A DNA stretch of 64,000 nucleotides from Glandiceps talaboti (Eukaryota; Hemichordata; Enteropneusta; Spengelidae): assembly GCF_964340395.1 (NCBI RefSeq), contig NC_135566.1:15678501-15742500 (forward strand). The letters run 5' to 3'. The notes beneath the pieces are model-generated. The model had not been told where the DNA came from. It ran no database searches and worked only from the letters and a program-made list of their open reading frames with translations. The translations under genes and the position numbers were made by a program. Below are positions 1 to 38,053 of the stretch, piece after piece. Numbering within the stretch: the stretch's first letter is position 1; every line of letters starts with the position of its first letter.

Positions 1-220
1 TTTCTCTTCATGTGAAAGTATTACTATGATTTTGTCATTCAAAGATTACTAATGCTCAAGGACGAAAGAACATTTTTGAAGTATGACAGAAACCTGTCAA
101 AGATGGCGGCCTAGATAGCAAATGTTGATGTTTGCATCATGCTTTCTCTATAGTGGGGAGAACACTACTTTGCATGGACGAAATCTATGAAATCTAAAGA
201 GAGATTCTTTATAAACTCAC

Positions 221-330
221 TTGGTGTCAGCTCCAAACACTCGTCTGTAAAACGTACTGTCTGTTTTCCATCGAGGTGACGTCAGAGACTTTTTGTTAGG
301 TGGTGGTTTGGATGTCTTTGGAGACGACAC
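221..330 (-). CDS. XRCC1: probable XRCC1 exon 5 (linker)
   Basis: 110 nt between acceptor CCCATGTAG and donor ACCAA|GTGAGT. Only one frame is open, and it is the phase-0 frame that exon 4 needs. It is basic and Ser/Pro/Lys-rich (VSSPKTSKPPPNKK) and ends STFYRRVFGADTK, in keeping with the low-complexity linker after the N-terminal domain. Homology is weak, so this rests on splice sites and frame. Confidence 0.55.
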
Positions 331-3300
331 CTACATGGGAAGAGCATACAATTGCCTTATATAAGTTGGTTGTGAGATAATCTAGGTAGTTATGTTTCTT
401 TATACAACCTGAAACATATTTTGTGTTCCATCAACAACTTCTTGTAACCTGTACATATGTCTCCTTTCTCTTTTATTATTTCAAAAGGACAAACTTTCAT
501 AAGGTGAATATTGAAGCAATTTAAATAAAGACCTTTGATTTTAGCCACTTGGTCCATAAGGCACATTCTTATCTTAAGATAGATATGAAATCAAACTTCA
601 GGGTCTCTAGCATTTGTAACATTTCATTTTTTCCACTAGTGTCCTAGTGCTGGTACAACTGCCGACATCAGACCGTGGACAAACAGAACCTGCTACAAAC
701 AGGTATCAGCACTCTGATATCTGCAGTTGTAAGTTATTACCACTTTGAAAACTGTAAAATTAATAAATTTCAACTATACCTTTGTTTTAACCTTCGCATC
801 TTCCAAGTTATCTTTGCTGTCGTCAAGAGTACGAAACCTCAAAAACGACAATCCAAACTGAGCGTCTTTACGATATGGTTGTCGACAAATAACTCGTACT
901 CTATCCCACTGTTCTGTCAAAGCTTCAGAACTCATGTGATCTAAAGAAAACAGATAATATTTCTCACACATGCAATACAATAATGAAGGCAGAAAACCTG
1001 AAATAACACTGTCTGGTTAAACATATATCTTATGATATAATTTATTTGTATTACTGCAGCCCTTACACAACAATTCAGTAAACAATTAATGATCCGACCA
1101 ACCAACCTGTTATTCTATTCATTGCACCTGACTAGTGTCGTAAATGGAGTTGTACTCATTTGTAGAGGAGGCGATCAGGCTAAAAACGTAAACATGTACT
1201 ACTAAGGTCAATTCAAGCTAAATAACGACAGTAAGATAGAAACGCACGATTAGCCGACATCTACATCGGATTTTAATCAGATTGATACATGGTATGAGAG
1301 ACTATACCATTTTCTCTCTTTACCCTTTGTTGTTACCAGGGGTTCTACAACCTTGTAAAAAAACTGTTTGCATACAGTAACAGGTATGCAATAACGTTTT
1401 CAGTACTACACTGCTGTGCAAATACCGATAATATATACTATATACATGCATCAACTCAAATCACTGATACAATTAATTATAATAATTACCTTTATTTAGC
1501 ATTCTGACATTGTTCTTATTCTTGCCAAGTTTACAATCCATAATATTCATGAGCGATGTAGCTGGTAGTAAACATATGAAATCTTTATGTGGCGGCCATG
1601 AAGCTCTACCAACCCAGATTTCAAGAAATGCACTGCCACTGTTACCTGCACCAAACGATAGAGAGAAAATGATTAATGAAATTAACTTTGTTTTTCCTTC
1701 CTTCACTGGTTTTTCGTGAAGCTACCTATTAAGTATATGATAAATTTTAACAGATATTTATCTCTCTTTCTACTAGTGGTAATTGTTTTCATAACATACA
1801 AGCCAAGTTGAACAAAAAAAAAAAAATATTGAATTTATACTCCAGTCAATCATTCGACGTCATGGAAACGTGTGTCTACGTCACCACAACATGTGTCTAC
1901 ATCACTGGTTCTGCTGTGTTTGAAATATGAGACAGAACATTCAAAATTGCCATTACTTTCTCCAATTTTTCTTTGTTTTTGCTGGTGCTGGTATAATTAC
2001 ATGTATGTTATTCACCAATATTTTTCTTCACTCAGCTGAAAATACACTCGCGAGTTGCAGCCTAAGGGTTTTGTCTCTATTTGCCTAACAACTCATAGTG
2101 ACAAAGGCCCCTTGGGTTACTCATACATGTATTTTCCTTGACTGAACGAAAAAAAATATTAGGGAATGACATCCAAGTACACAAAAAACTACAAGTTGGG
2201 AGAAACAAGATTAAGTTTCAAGTTATTCTGATACATTTTGGCATTCTTTATATAAAATGGATGACATATTAAATATGTAAATATATGCTAATTTATGCTA
2301 ATGAGCCATATCCTATCAACAAATCCTGTGGAGAACACTGTATTTGTTTGGAATATTGGTATTGCAATCATTGATCTATACAAAATATAGCACCATTTGT
2401 GACAAACTGAAACTAAATTCATTCCAAGAATGAATGTTCATGGACTCTGGATTCATAATTTAATAATTCTAAGAAAATTTCTACCTAGCAAAAATTTGGA
2501 ATTTGTGTCCAAGAAATCCTTTGACTGTGAGTAGATATTTTTATATAGTAAACTCATTTTATTATACCTACCAACATCAACATATCCAATCTGAGCACTC
2601 CTTTCCAGCTGAAAGTCAGCTTCTAAATTTCCACTTTTATCATCTTTCCTGCATAGCCATTTCTTCCAACAGCTTCCTTGACTCAGTAAGTTATCTGCTT
2701 TGTGTTCAGAGTCCTATATACAGAAATGACAGCCATAGTAAATGTAACCAGTTAACCTAGATATTTTTGGCATTTACTAACAATTTTTGTGATTTTTACT
2801 TTGCGATACACATACCATTCACTTAGATGATCAGGTTTGGCCACTAGAGGGACAGTTGAGAAACTGGTTATAAACTCAGTTTACTAAAAATGATTCTGGT
2901 GAAAATAAAACTATATCATTTCACTCATATCACATTTTTAAGTCAAAACTTTCAATTTTAAAGGGGCACAAGCTGAAGTTTATACATACATAATTTTTGC
3001 TGCTTATTGAAAACATACTCACACTATTCTACTTCCTGAAAAACAGATGAACCCAAATGTTGTATTATTATTAAACTTTACTAGCACTAAAAATTATCTG
3101 ATTATGTCATTTTCATATGTATAAAAATATTGAGGAAATCCTTACTATGTAATCAACTGTTCTTGACACTTGTAATGTAATAGGCCTTTCCACAATTTGC
3201 CATGGTGGCGCTCTACTTCCTGTCTGTGTGTACCTGGGGGTATACATTGTATAGGTTACTCAGTTAATCATAGAACACTGCTGCTTTTCTCGATGTCTGA

Positions 3301-4709
3301 ACAATGCAAAAAACATCCCCGATTTACATTTCTACAGAGTACAAGGAACAAAGCTCTTAGGGAACGGTACTATGAGGTGATGATACCCCGAATTTGAGCG
3401 AGGGCGCTGCATTCTCAATTTCCTGTTTGCAGTCTGCAATGGCCTATTTTTGCAGAAGTCAAGTATCAACATTAACATTATACTAAAATAGTTTAATAAA
3501 TATTTTTATTGTAAGTGTTGTCATTTGACTTTGAGTAAAAAGTTTACAAACTCAACAACTTGTGCCACTTTAATTATAAAAGAATAGAGACGACAAGGAA
3601 AAAATGACTAAAATTTAATTGAAAATTAAACATCTATCTTATTTTTTTTTGGCAAAATATGAGTAGCATATATGTGGAGGTAGAAGTATGTGATGCTACA
3701 AAAAGGGAGATGACTCGAGAATGTTTGGTTTCATGGCATGGAATGTATGTATGTAAAATAATTTTACACATTCCAAAAAATTGGCAAGACAACTGAAGTC
3801 ATGTAAACCTCAGCAGAGGAAACAACAATTCTGTTGCTGAGTGTCAATAGCTGGATGCATATGCATTAGAGAGATGGTCATACCAACCAGAAAATTATGT
3901 CACCGACAATGGTTAGTTAGTTCATGGATGCATTAGATCCCTATACATGTACATCCATGGTTAGTTCATACCTACATTCCCCATACATGTACAACCAGGG
4001 AAGTAACACAGACAGGTCTTACTTGTCTGTGGTTTAAATTTAACAATGTGGTTTTAATCATAGACCCTCCACTATGTTTCAACATGGATCTACTAGTATT
4101 ATCCATGGTTTCAATAAAGGAACTCTAACAATTTACACGGAGGTGTCAGTCTACTGTACATAGACAATGGAAAGTGAGATATCAACAACAAAGGAAAGGA
4201 AGACATATACAATGGTCTCTTGGCAGCCATTGTAATTTTAGACAATGGAAACGAATATGGCTGTTTACTTACAAGTTGTAACTTACAGCTTCGTGTTTAC
4301 TACAAGTACAACCTACACATATCGTGTGAAACGGCGAACGCTAGCTTTTCATGGTAGACAGATTCAACTCAACATTTCACGATTCAGATTATACCAATAC
4401 ATATTCCTAGATTTACACATCACAACTGTACATATACATACCTATTTTGACTTGAGCACTGTTCAGTCGACATCAACAAAACAAACTTACACTATCCACT
4501 GTCACTGTGTCAGTATCAATCACCATTTCAACTCGAACACTTTCGTTTCCTTCGATCGGCAGTTTATTGCTTCCAAACCATACTCAAATAGTTTCATCAA
4601 ACAATCGGTCTCATTATAGATCACGTATATACGAAATAAGATTGACAACAATTCGAGTTCTTACCTGTGAACTGAACGACACCACATATTTCATCCTGAT
4701 TGGAGCCAT
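221..4709 (-). CDS. XRCC1: XRCC1 homologue, 5' part of gene (five exons, partial)
   Basis: XRCC1 is the scaffold of single-strand break and base-excision repair; its N-terminal domain binds DNA polymerase beta. The exons join in one frame on the minus strand: 4709-4665, 2713-2572, 1645-1490, 940-780 and probably 330-221, about 204 codons. Recognisable blocks are the start MAPIRMKYVVSFSSQ, the middle GNSGSAFLEIWVG, and the end of the domain WDRVRVICRQPYRKD followed by FGLSFLRF. All match the family N-terminal domain in order and spacing. Splice sites are GT-AG with consistent phases (0, 1, 1, 0). Human Cys12 and Cys20, which form the known redox disulfide, are Phe and Lys here. The BRCT domains would lie left of the window. 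The gene is divergent from RGC-A. The family assignment is secure from remembered family sequence; the fifth exon is less certain. Confidence 0.88.
780..940 (-). CDS. XRCC1: XRCC1 exon 4
   Basis: 161 nt, phase 1 to 0, acceptor TTCTTTAG. Encodes SSEALTEQWDRVRVICRQPY and then FGLSFLRF, the last strands of the N-terminal domain. The donor is taken as ACAAAG|GTATAG; an in-frame alternative lies 12 nt upstream at GCGAAG|GTTAAA and is weaker. Confidence 0.85.
1490..1645 (-). CDS. XRCC1: XRCC1 exon 3
   Basis: 156 nt, phase 1 to 1, acceptor GGTGCAG and donor AAAG|GTAATT. Encodes GNSGSAFLEIWVGRASW through NNVRMLNK, the central beta-sandwich strands of the N-terminal domain. Confidence 0.87.
2572..2713 (-). 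CDS. XRCC1: XRCC1 exon 2
   Basis: 142 nt, phase 0 to 1, between TATATAG and GTAGGT. Begins DSEHKADNLLSQGSCWKKW, matching the family block after SSQ, and ends in the strand IGYVDV that continues into exon 3. Confidence 0.85.
2960..3572. mobile_element. TIR element with a nested TIR element, in XRCC1 intron 1
   Basis: The left end AAAGGGGCACAAGCTGAAG is matched in reverse by the right end CAACTTGTGCCACTTTA. Inside it, 3181-3446 starts TAGGCC and ends GGCCTA, with further inverted similarity (GGCGCT near the left, AGGGCGCTG near the right), as if a second MITE landed in the first. No coding capacity is seen. Related 3' ends occur near 26.9, 33.96 and 42.28 kb. Confidence 0.5.
4665..4709 (-). 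CDS. XRCC1: XRCC1 exon 1 (start codon)
   Basis: Encodes MAPIRMKYVVSFSSQ, 15 codons, phase 0, ending TCACAG|GTAAG. It matches the family N-terminus residue for residue in length. No TATA box is evident upstream (above 4709); the leader is moderately GC-rich. Confidence 0.85.
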
Positions 4710-6107
4710 CTTGAAATTTCCCGCGATAACGTGACCTCCCGCTTGACCTCGCTTTCAGCTATCTCTCTTTCGCCCTCATTCAATCTCATGGGAGAGGCTT
4801 TTGTTTTTATAAACTTCTCGTCAGTGTCGCAGACCAGCGCATCTCAGTTTGACGTAAAATCAGGAACACTTTTTTTGCATGTTGCTTTCTCAATTTCATT
4901 TGAATCTCACTACAATTTATATCGTGATATTGTGAATAAACTTACAGTTAAGCATTTTGAAAATATTTTATTAATTTACCAAAGCTGACTTGTACAACGA
5001 TGCTCGATCGGAGTTGATATGAAAAAAAAATCATTATTTAATATCTATAATACTATAACACCTTTCACAGTAATCGCGAGTTATGATGATGGACATTATT
5101 TGCACATAGAGAAAACATTTTCTCATATTCTTATAATGGCTTTATTTCTGCGATTTAATTTTTCGGCCTTTTTCTGTCAGCTAGCTATATGTATCTACTA
5201 AGACGTGCACATCACATTACATGCAGTCGATAAAAACGCGTGGTGGACTACACAAATTCTCATTTCCGATGAGCGCTGTCAATACAAAATGTATAATATT
5301 GCATTTGTTTCAAATTCCATTACATGTAAAGTGACCATATGGGTGAGAAATTGCTATTTGTTTTGGACTTTGGATTAAAAAACTCCAATTTTATTATATT
5401 TTTTCTACTTCAACATATATAAAAAACAATAACGTGTTTCTGGCTAAGAAGTTTCGCCCAGGCTTTGCTGAGCTACCTCGAGCTCAGTATAGTAGACCTA
5501 GCCTAATCTATCATCATACATCGTTTATGTCCAGTCACGTGACCAAAATGGTAATTAGAACAGTTACTATTGTTTGCTATTTATCCCATTGTCCCAAGTC
5601 TCTGTTTGTAGTTCACTGACTAGCAACAAAAAAACCTAAAATATGTTTGTTAGGGGTCACGATGAATAGTTCAATGTAGGACAAAAAAACCCCAACAAAT
5701 TCTTATACTTAGGTCTCAGACCCCACCCCCATCCCCCTTCTAACCCAATTGGCCAAAATTTAAGAATTGCTTCAAACCACACAATCAATTTCAAATCAAT
5801 ATGTTGTAGTATGTAGCTATATAGTGCTATGAATATAAAGCCGGTATGTAGTGAGTAAAAATAGATATACATGCATTTACTATAGCAAAAATTCTTCCAT
5901 TCCTCAATTTGAAATTTTTTAAAGAAATATTTGTATTTAGGTGTACAAAACATCCATTAAGAGTAAAATCGATTTTGTAGGATGAGAACTAAAATGCCCC
6001 CCCCCCCAGTAAAATAATTTATTATCACTTTTACTCACAAGCAAAGTCAAGTAATCAAACTATTTGTTATGGGGATATTTTAATATAGGAAAGCGACAGA
6101 TGTATAT

Positions 6108-6310
6108 ATGTAGACCGGAAGTGACGTAAAGACAGTGAATACATCGCCGAGGCGGCCGGGCGTCGCTGGTCCTTATATTATCATCGGGCTGGCCTCCGTT
6201 ACGTTTGTGCAGAGCTCTGCGTTTCTAGCTAGTTCTGGAAAGGCGTGAGAAGAGCGCCAACAACGGCGGATCTTTCAGCCTACGTTACGTGGTGATTCTC
6301 TCATGGTACA
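6108..6310 (+). promoter_or_regulatory. GC-rich promoter-like patch, possible noncoding first exon
   Basis: A roughly 200-bp island of higher GC in AT-rich DNA. It opens with CCGGAAGTGACGTAA, which combines an ETS-like GGAAGTG with a CRE-like TGACGTAA. It ends at a strong donor, GGTACA|GTAAGT (GT at 6311). A leader exon spliced to the acceptor CCTCTAG at 7572-7578 is conceivable, as is an unrelated noncoding transcript. No open frame of note. Confidence 0.3.
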
Positions 6311-6680
6311 GTAAGTCGCCAGTGGTAGTTTCTGCTGTTCATATTTTAATTACACAAGACTTGTTTTGTTCGGTAGATCACTATTGTGTATACACAGTGG
6401 AAACAGGAAAGACAGAGTGTCTGGGAGGCAGTTCTGATCTGGGGAGAGTCCGGAGACAGTGGGTGGTTCACCTTTATTCATGATACTGAAACTCCCAGAG
6501 GGGAGTGATTTCAATTTCAACGGCTTTATGAATAAAATTTACATTTGGAGGACTGGTACAGTTTTATCCAAAGTGAAGTGTACATGTGTTATAAGACTTT
6601 AGTACAGTATGTGTATTTATATCCAGTACAGAACTACAAGTGAGTAAGGGACTACATTTAAAAGGGATAGACAGATTAAT

Positions 6681-7034
<354 letters not shown>

Positions 7035-7549
7035 CTATATTTAAATATACACACTTAACGGTTATCAACATTGCCAAAATACACACTGTTTACTAAATTT
7101 GAACTTATAAAAGCCCCATGAAAAGACTAATTTAGTCTCCTTGTCAGTTTGTGAATTTCGTCCTCCACTTAATTGAGTATTGATGTCGTATAAAATCATA
7201 ATTGTGAGTAAAATAGTAAGGTTGAAGGTAATGTTAAATCGTGGCATAAGTAGGTTTCTCAAGGTGAGCTGAGATGGGGGACACCAACTGCGATAATGAT
7301 ACGTTACCCCATCACCATCTCACTGGTGGGCCGAAATAATTACAGAGTCCATGTGGTGTACGTTGTCACGTTCACTGTGCGTCCCACGAGCAAATAGTTG
7401 TCGATGCATGGATATGATGCGCAGCGGTAAAAGACGGTTAAATGGAACAGCTCCACAGAAAACAAAGTATAATTATTATCGTTAATATATTTTTCAGTGG
7501 CGCATTATTTCCAAAGAACTACCTATGTACATATATGTTGATGTTCGTC

Positions 7550-7558
7550 TATTAAAAG
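7550..7558 (+). promoter_or_regulatory. TATA-like box of RGC-A
   Basis: TATTAAAAG lies 49 nt upstream of the ATG at 7599. RGC-B has TATATAAG 53 nt upstream of its ATG, so position is conserved between the paralogues. Transcription would start near 7580, giving a short leader. Confidence 0.5.
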
Positions 7559-7598
7559 CACAGTCCTATTTCCTCTAGCCCAACAAGGAAATTTCGCT

Positions 7599-32740
<25,142 letters not shown>

Positions 32741-33192
32741 TACCATCAAATAATATTTAAGTATTGATGACGTCATCGTTTTGTAGCCGAAACGGATGTT
32801 TCAAAATTCTTTAAAGATGAAGGGAAAGATTAATTTTTGATGTTCACAGATATAGAAGTGGCAGGTTATGATATATATGTATGATCTAGAGAATATTATA
32901 ATGATTTTTTTTCAATTCATAGTAAGGCAACATAGTGGCCATTATGTGGAAGTGATGTAAAGTTGTGTGGTTGCTCAGAGTCTGACGGTATTCTACCTAT
33001 ACTTACAGAAGTTAGAGTAGATAGCCAGTAAAAAACGCGGCAAGTATGAGTCAACTTTTTGATTATGTGTTATTAATGAATCAGTAAGTTTAGGTCTAGA
33101 AATCAAATCAAATCGAATGAGAAATGATTGAACATGAAGTGATCCAAAGAAAGTTCTATGTGTGAAATATTTGAATTCAACCAAAAACAATC

Positions 33193-33198
33193 AATAAA
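33193..33198 (+). terminator. poly(A) signal AATAAA, proximal
   Basis: AATAAA 453 nt after the RGC-A stop codon; a second canonical signal follows at 33680. Confidence 0.45.
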
Positions 33199-33679
33199 GA
33201 CACATATGACAGAGTGTTGCTACAGAGGGGTGAGGAGGTTTCTTGTGAATTCATTATTTTGAAAAATTGACATTAAGCGATATAAAAAGCGTTGGCTTTT
33301 TTTTTTTTTAACTTTCACTTCTCAGTATGGAGTTGGCACCGATCCAACTTGAAGCGGAAGTGACGTACGGGCCTTGCTAGGGAACATCCGCTTTAAAGTG
33401 TCACAAGTTGAGTTAATAGGCTGTTTACTCAAGTGAAAATACTTAAATAAAACCACATTCCAGTATAAACAAAATAGTACTCTTATCTTAAGAAACTTAT
33501 TTACATATATCTTTCATGCAAAAAAACAACATGTAATAGACATTCATGTGGTTGTATTTGTTTTAAACTTTTTTTCATTGACATATAAGCTTATAGTGTC
33601 CATGCACTTGATGTTTGTGTAAAGTATTTAATTTCAACTTTGTGCTGTATACCGTAAGGCCGGTGGCCTATTGTATCGA

Positions 33680-33685
33680 AATAAA
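33680..33685 (+). terminator. poly(A) signal AATAAA, distal
   Basis: GAAATAAATATTATTATT about 940 nt after the RGC-A stop. Either site could end the transcript. Confidence 0.45.
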
Positions 33686-34470
33686 TATTATTATTATTAC
33701 AATGTTAATGTTGGTGCATGTCTTCTTTAACATTACAGTTGCCTTCTGGTAGAACAGTTGATTGCATAATGTGGGATTTCTTGAACCTTTTTGTATACGT
33801 ATGATAAATTACGTCATCGGATCATTTATGAGTTATATCTTAATAACAGGCTTGAGTTCAGTCAATTACAAGTGGTGGTTAAACAATACTGCAAGCACCA
33901 TTTAAATACAGCAAGAACTAGACTCAAATACGAATAGACTCAGCTTGTGCCCCTTTAACATATTGTCGACTGCTTGTGGTATTGTTTTACAACTTACAAC
34001 AAAAATAGAAACAGTCGACGCCACATTTAACAGAAATTGTCTATCATGGCCTGTACGTCACTTCCGCTTAATATAAGGTCTGACTGTTGCCATCTCTGTA
34101 CCGATAAGTAAAAGCGAATGAAAAGAATTATATCTCGTTCCACATCCAAGGTTTTAGCAAAAATAGTGAATTCATAAGCATGACAAGGTAGCCTTTTAAC
34201 TGCCGAACGTAAAATACAAGAAGAAACTGTGTAACAGTTGCAGACATTATTTATTTACATGTTTTCCTGAACAGAGTTATGACGTCTGTGTATTAGCGAC
34301 TGCATATAGTTTACAACAAGAACTATCTTATAAGTCAACGTAGACATAACGCTCTGTTCCTCTTAATATATCCGGCCACTGTAATACATATAGTTCAGAT
34401 TTCAGGACAATATATCGAAGTCTTTCTTGTACGTGTACGTGTAGATAGTAGTAGATAACCACATCCATAC

Positions 34471-34590
<120 letters not shown>

Positions 34591-34875
34591 TCAGCAGGAA
34601 ATTAGCTGTAACATCTTGCTTCATTATAGCGTCACCCGTTATTATATCGAAGTGTGGTATCTCATTAGAGGTATCTCAGCACGGTTCCATTGTGTTTTCT
34701 ACAGCCTTACTCTGTGAGGTGAGAAGACAGCGGGAATGTTAAGACAGCGGGAATGTTCACGTAAGGGATTATTGGCTAAATTATTATTCTTTGTATTAAT
34801 TTTACTTTGTCATGGCAACCATACAGAGGAGTAGTCACTACTAGGAGGACATGACTGGTTGAAGTAGATTAAATA

Positions 34876-35257
34876 TTATTTGCTCTTTATGCTCAACTGT
34901 TTAGACCAGAAAGATGTCAATACCACGTGACGTTGTTCTGTACGTACCACCATATCTCTAAGACTGGTATCACGACGCCAAGCTGTTAATGGTACTGCAG
35001 GAAACAATGAATTGGTAACCCTATTAGAACGTAAGATATTAAAATGCTTGTATATAATGTTTTTAACTCTAGTTGAAAAGGGATGGTATGTAAGAGCTAG
35101 TATGGGACGATCGTTGTTACTCATCTGATCATGTGATTTGATACAAGCTTCCCTAGACAAAGATGATACTTTATGTAAAGCCGCGTTGGTAACAGACATA
35201 GGATAACCACGTTGATGGAAGTACGTGCAAAATTCAGCAGACCTTTTAAGACCAGTT
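34876..35257 (-). pseudogene. PLE fragment, inverted segment (region after reverse transcriptase)
   Basis: The minus-strand frame reads SAEFCTYFHQRGYPMSV, then PILALTYHPFSTRVKNIIYK, HFNILRSN, and AWRRDTSLRDMVVRTEQ. This is the block that links the reverse transcriptase of Penelope-like elements to the GIY-YIG endonuclease. Here it faces the opposite way to that endonuclease, which starts right beside it at 35258. The reverse transcriptase proper is missing. A dead, 5'-truncated, 5'-inverted copy. Confidence 0.75.
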
Positions 35258-35965
35258 AATGCTGGTTCTTTTCCGTGCGATCGTACTCGATGTGGTACAT
35301 GTCGTTTCATTATTAATACTAATCATGTTTTGGCCCTAAGAACAGTGTGCCTGTTACAAGTAGATTTACTTGTATTACCCCCGGTAGTACTAATGTAGTG
35401 TATTGCATTACATGTCAAAAATGTGGTTTTCTATATACAGGTTCAACTGTACGTCGTCTTGGTGATCGTTTCGTGGAACATCTCCGTTTGACCAGACAAA
35501 AGAATCGTAACTATCCCGTATCTATGCATTTTATTACAAACGATCATAGTGTATCAGATATGTCCATTTCAGGAATTTGTAAGGTTTCTGGTGATGAGAA
35601 GGCCTTGAGGTTAAAGGAAGAAGAAATCATTTTCCGTCTTGGAACGCTGGAACCCCTTGGAATTAATAGATTATTCTCGTCTTTCCCAATCTAATTATCA
35701 TGATTATTGGGTATTTTTTTAAATTTCAGGCGTATTCTATTGGGTTCTATTTGGTGCGTGCGAATTTAAGAACTTATCCCACGTATAACCGTTTAAATAT
35801 ATCACGCGCGGTTATGTTCCATTATATTTAGAAATGTTCGGGTTTTCACCTGGCATTTCTCTGTCTCACCAATTTTTCCTTTGAAAAAGAATATTTATTC
35901 GAAACGTCGGATTTAACAGCTATATATACGGACTGGTTTATTAGTTCCTTATGCATTTCTTTCTA
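35258..35965 (+). pseudogene. PLE fragment: CxxC motif, GIY-YIG endonuclease and 3' tail
   Basis: Starts NAGSFPCDRTRCGTCRFII, then after one frameshift near 35345 continues SRFTCITPGSTNVVYCITC, CGFLYTGSTVRRLGDRF and VEHLRLT, ending at the stop after 35694. NVVYCI, FLYTGST, the Arg in LGDRF and the His in EHL are the GIY-YIG nuclease signature. The 3' UTR holds GAATATTTATTCGAAACGTC, a hairpin then GAAAC as in other PLE tails, and runs into (CATA)n. Confidence 0.85.
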
Positions 35966-36099
35966 CATACATACATACATACATACATACATACATACAT
36001 ACATACATACATACAAACATACATACATACATACAAACATACATACATACATACATACATACATACATACATACATACATACATACATACATACATACA

Positions 36100-36127
<28 letters not shown>
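35966..36127. repeat. (CATA)n microsatellite at the PLE 3' end
   Basis: About 40 units with two CAAA interruptions, directly following the PLE 3' tail. Confidence 0.97.
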
Positions 36128-36130
<3 letters not shown>

Positions 36131-37871
36131 TTTATTTGCCAGAAATCGAAAAGAAAACCAAATTGACATATCAAGTGAGGAAAAGGTATTAGTTAGGTAA
36201 ATGCATCGGCAATGAAAAGTAAATAAAAACTCCTGGCTGGACCACAAAAATAGTTTGTTCAAACTAGTTGGGTGTGTGGCAAAGGAAAAGATATACTGTA
36301 ACAGTAATATATATATATATATTGTTTTGTCACGTATTTTTGGGAGTCTGAGGTGATGGCCCTAAATTACTAATAAGGAGACCATATTAACACCTTTTAG
36401 GCTATTAGGTGGTATACAGTACTCCTCAAGTCCCTCTTATATATTGCTGTCAATTTCTGCAAATATTACGCGATATGTAGTCCTTGGTGTTCAGATGTAC
36501 GCATATCTAATATTAAATGTGAACAGAGGTACAATCTAGTGCATCTCCACATAAAACCCCCCAAAATAAATATCTTAAACTCAAAGTGGATCTGTTACGT
36601 CGTAATCCAAGTATTGTCGTAATCCACAGTAACTGTATATCTACATTATATATATTGCCATCGGTACCACCGATAGTCGTCTCATGGGATACCATTTGTT
36701 CCCATATGCAATGATCACAAAAAAACCCTAATAATGTCCCTAGAGTTTGATATAATTGCCGGACCAACGTGATCTTGGATAAACGATTATAATCGAACGA
36801 TAACAAGGTGTGACACGACATCCATTTTCACACAAAGACAAATTGGCGTACGTACCACTCAGTTTGAATGTACGAAATGATATCTACTGAGATTACACCA
36901 TCGCACGTAACAACAGAACAGAATAAGTGATGACAAATCACGGATTTTATATGAATCACGTAAATATTTGAGTCACTGACTTCCATACAAACTGTCCGGA
37001 ACCCAACCTTTAGTTTAGAATCATGTCTTCAGCTTTTCTATTAATTTGAAGAGAACGACTGAAATTTGTTCCTCGAAATTTCACACTTGAAAAAATGAAT
37101 AACATATAATCGCCCGCTTGTAACATTACTTTAACCTTTAACCTTCCAGACTCTACCCTATTAAAATTTTGGTTTTTAAAAGATTTTTTGAGTGTTGCCT
37201 CTATTGGTGATTAATACAAATTGATATAAACGACAGAAGATAGGATAAACAAATGTTCGCCACACGTTGTTGTATAAACTGTGAAGGAATTGAAAGGTGA
37301 TGGTCAAGAAGACCTTGATAATATGTTCGTGACATGGAGTCTGAATATACATGAGATTTCGAATTAGCTTACAAATGTTATTATACGATGTATAAACACA
37401 GTGTCTGCTCTGTATTTTGTTAATGATAACAAAACAAATACAAATGTAACAAAATACAGATCAGACACTGTAAGGAGTGTTTGTATGTTGTCTTTATTGT
37501 GTCTACCTCAACATGAAACATGGTGACCGCGCGGTCTCACTGATCTTGATACATTGTTTAATAGTTTTGCAAGCTAAGACGAAATCTCCGATAAAACTAT
37601 TCTTCATTAATCTTTAACCTTTAGCGCGCACTGCTCGCATATCTGTGTATAAGTCTGTCTGCTAGTACCACTGTGCTTGTACTGATCACCACGCGAAGAA
37701 CTTGTTTACAGAAATAACGTTAACAGATCTAGATGGGTTAACATGACAAATAATGTCTAATGTGTACTCTTGGGAATTAGTTGATAGCACTCTTGATTTC
37801 CTCCACTAATTACAAACTGAGACAGAGCTATGGAAAGACACTGTCGTTGTATAACATACAGCGTTTATATC

Positions 37872-37875
<4 letters not shown>

Positions 37876-37921
<46 letters not shown>

Positions 37922-38053
37922 ATCCATCCATCCATCCATCCATCCATCCATCCATCCATCCATCCATCCATACATACATGCATACATACATACATACATA
38001 CATACATACATACATACATACATACATACATACATACATACATACATACATAC
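37876..38053. repeat. (CA)n(CATC)n(CATA)n compound microsatellite
   Basis: Three pure blocks of about 43, 52 and 83 bp in succession. Confidence 0.97.

Noticed and set aside
4245-4619. 124-codon plus-strand frame within XRCC1 intron 1
   Set aside because: Low-complexity Thr/Tyr/His composition and no family motif. It lies antisense to the XRCC1 intron.
36513-36821. 102-codon minus-strand frame
   Set aside because: No domain, no splice context and composition like the surrounding noncoding DNA.
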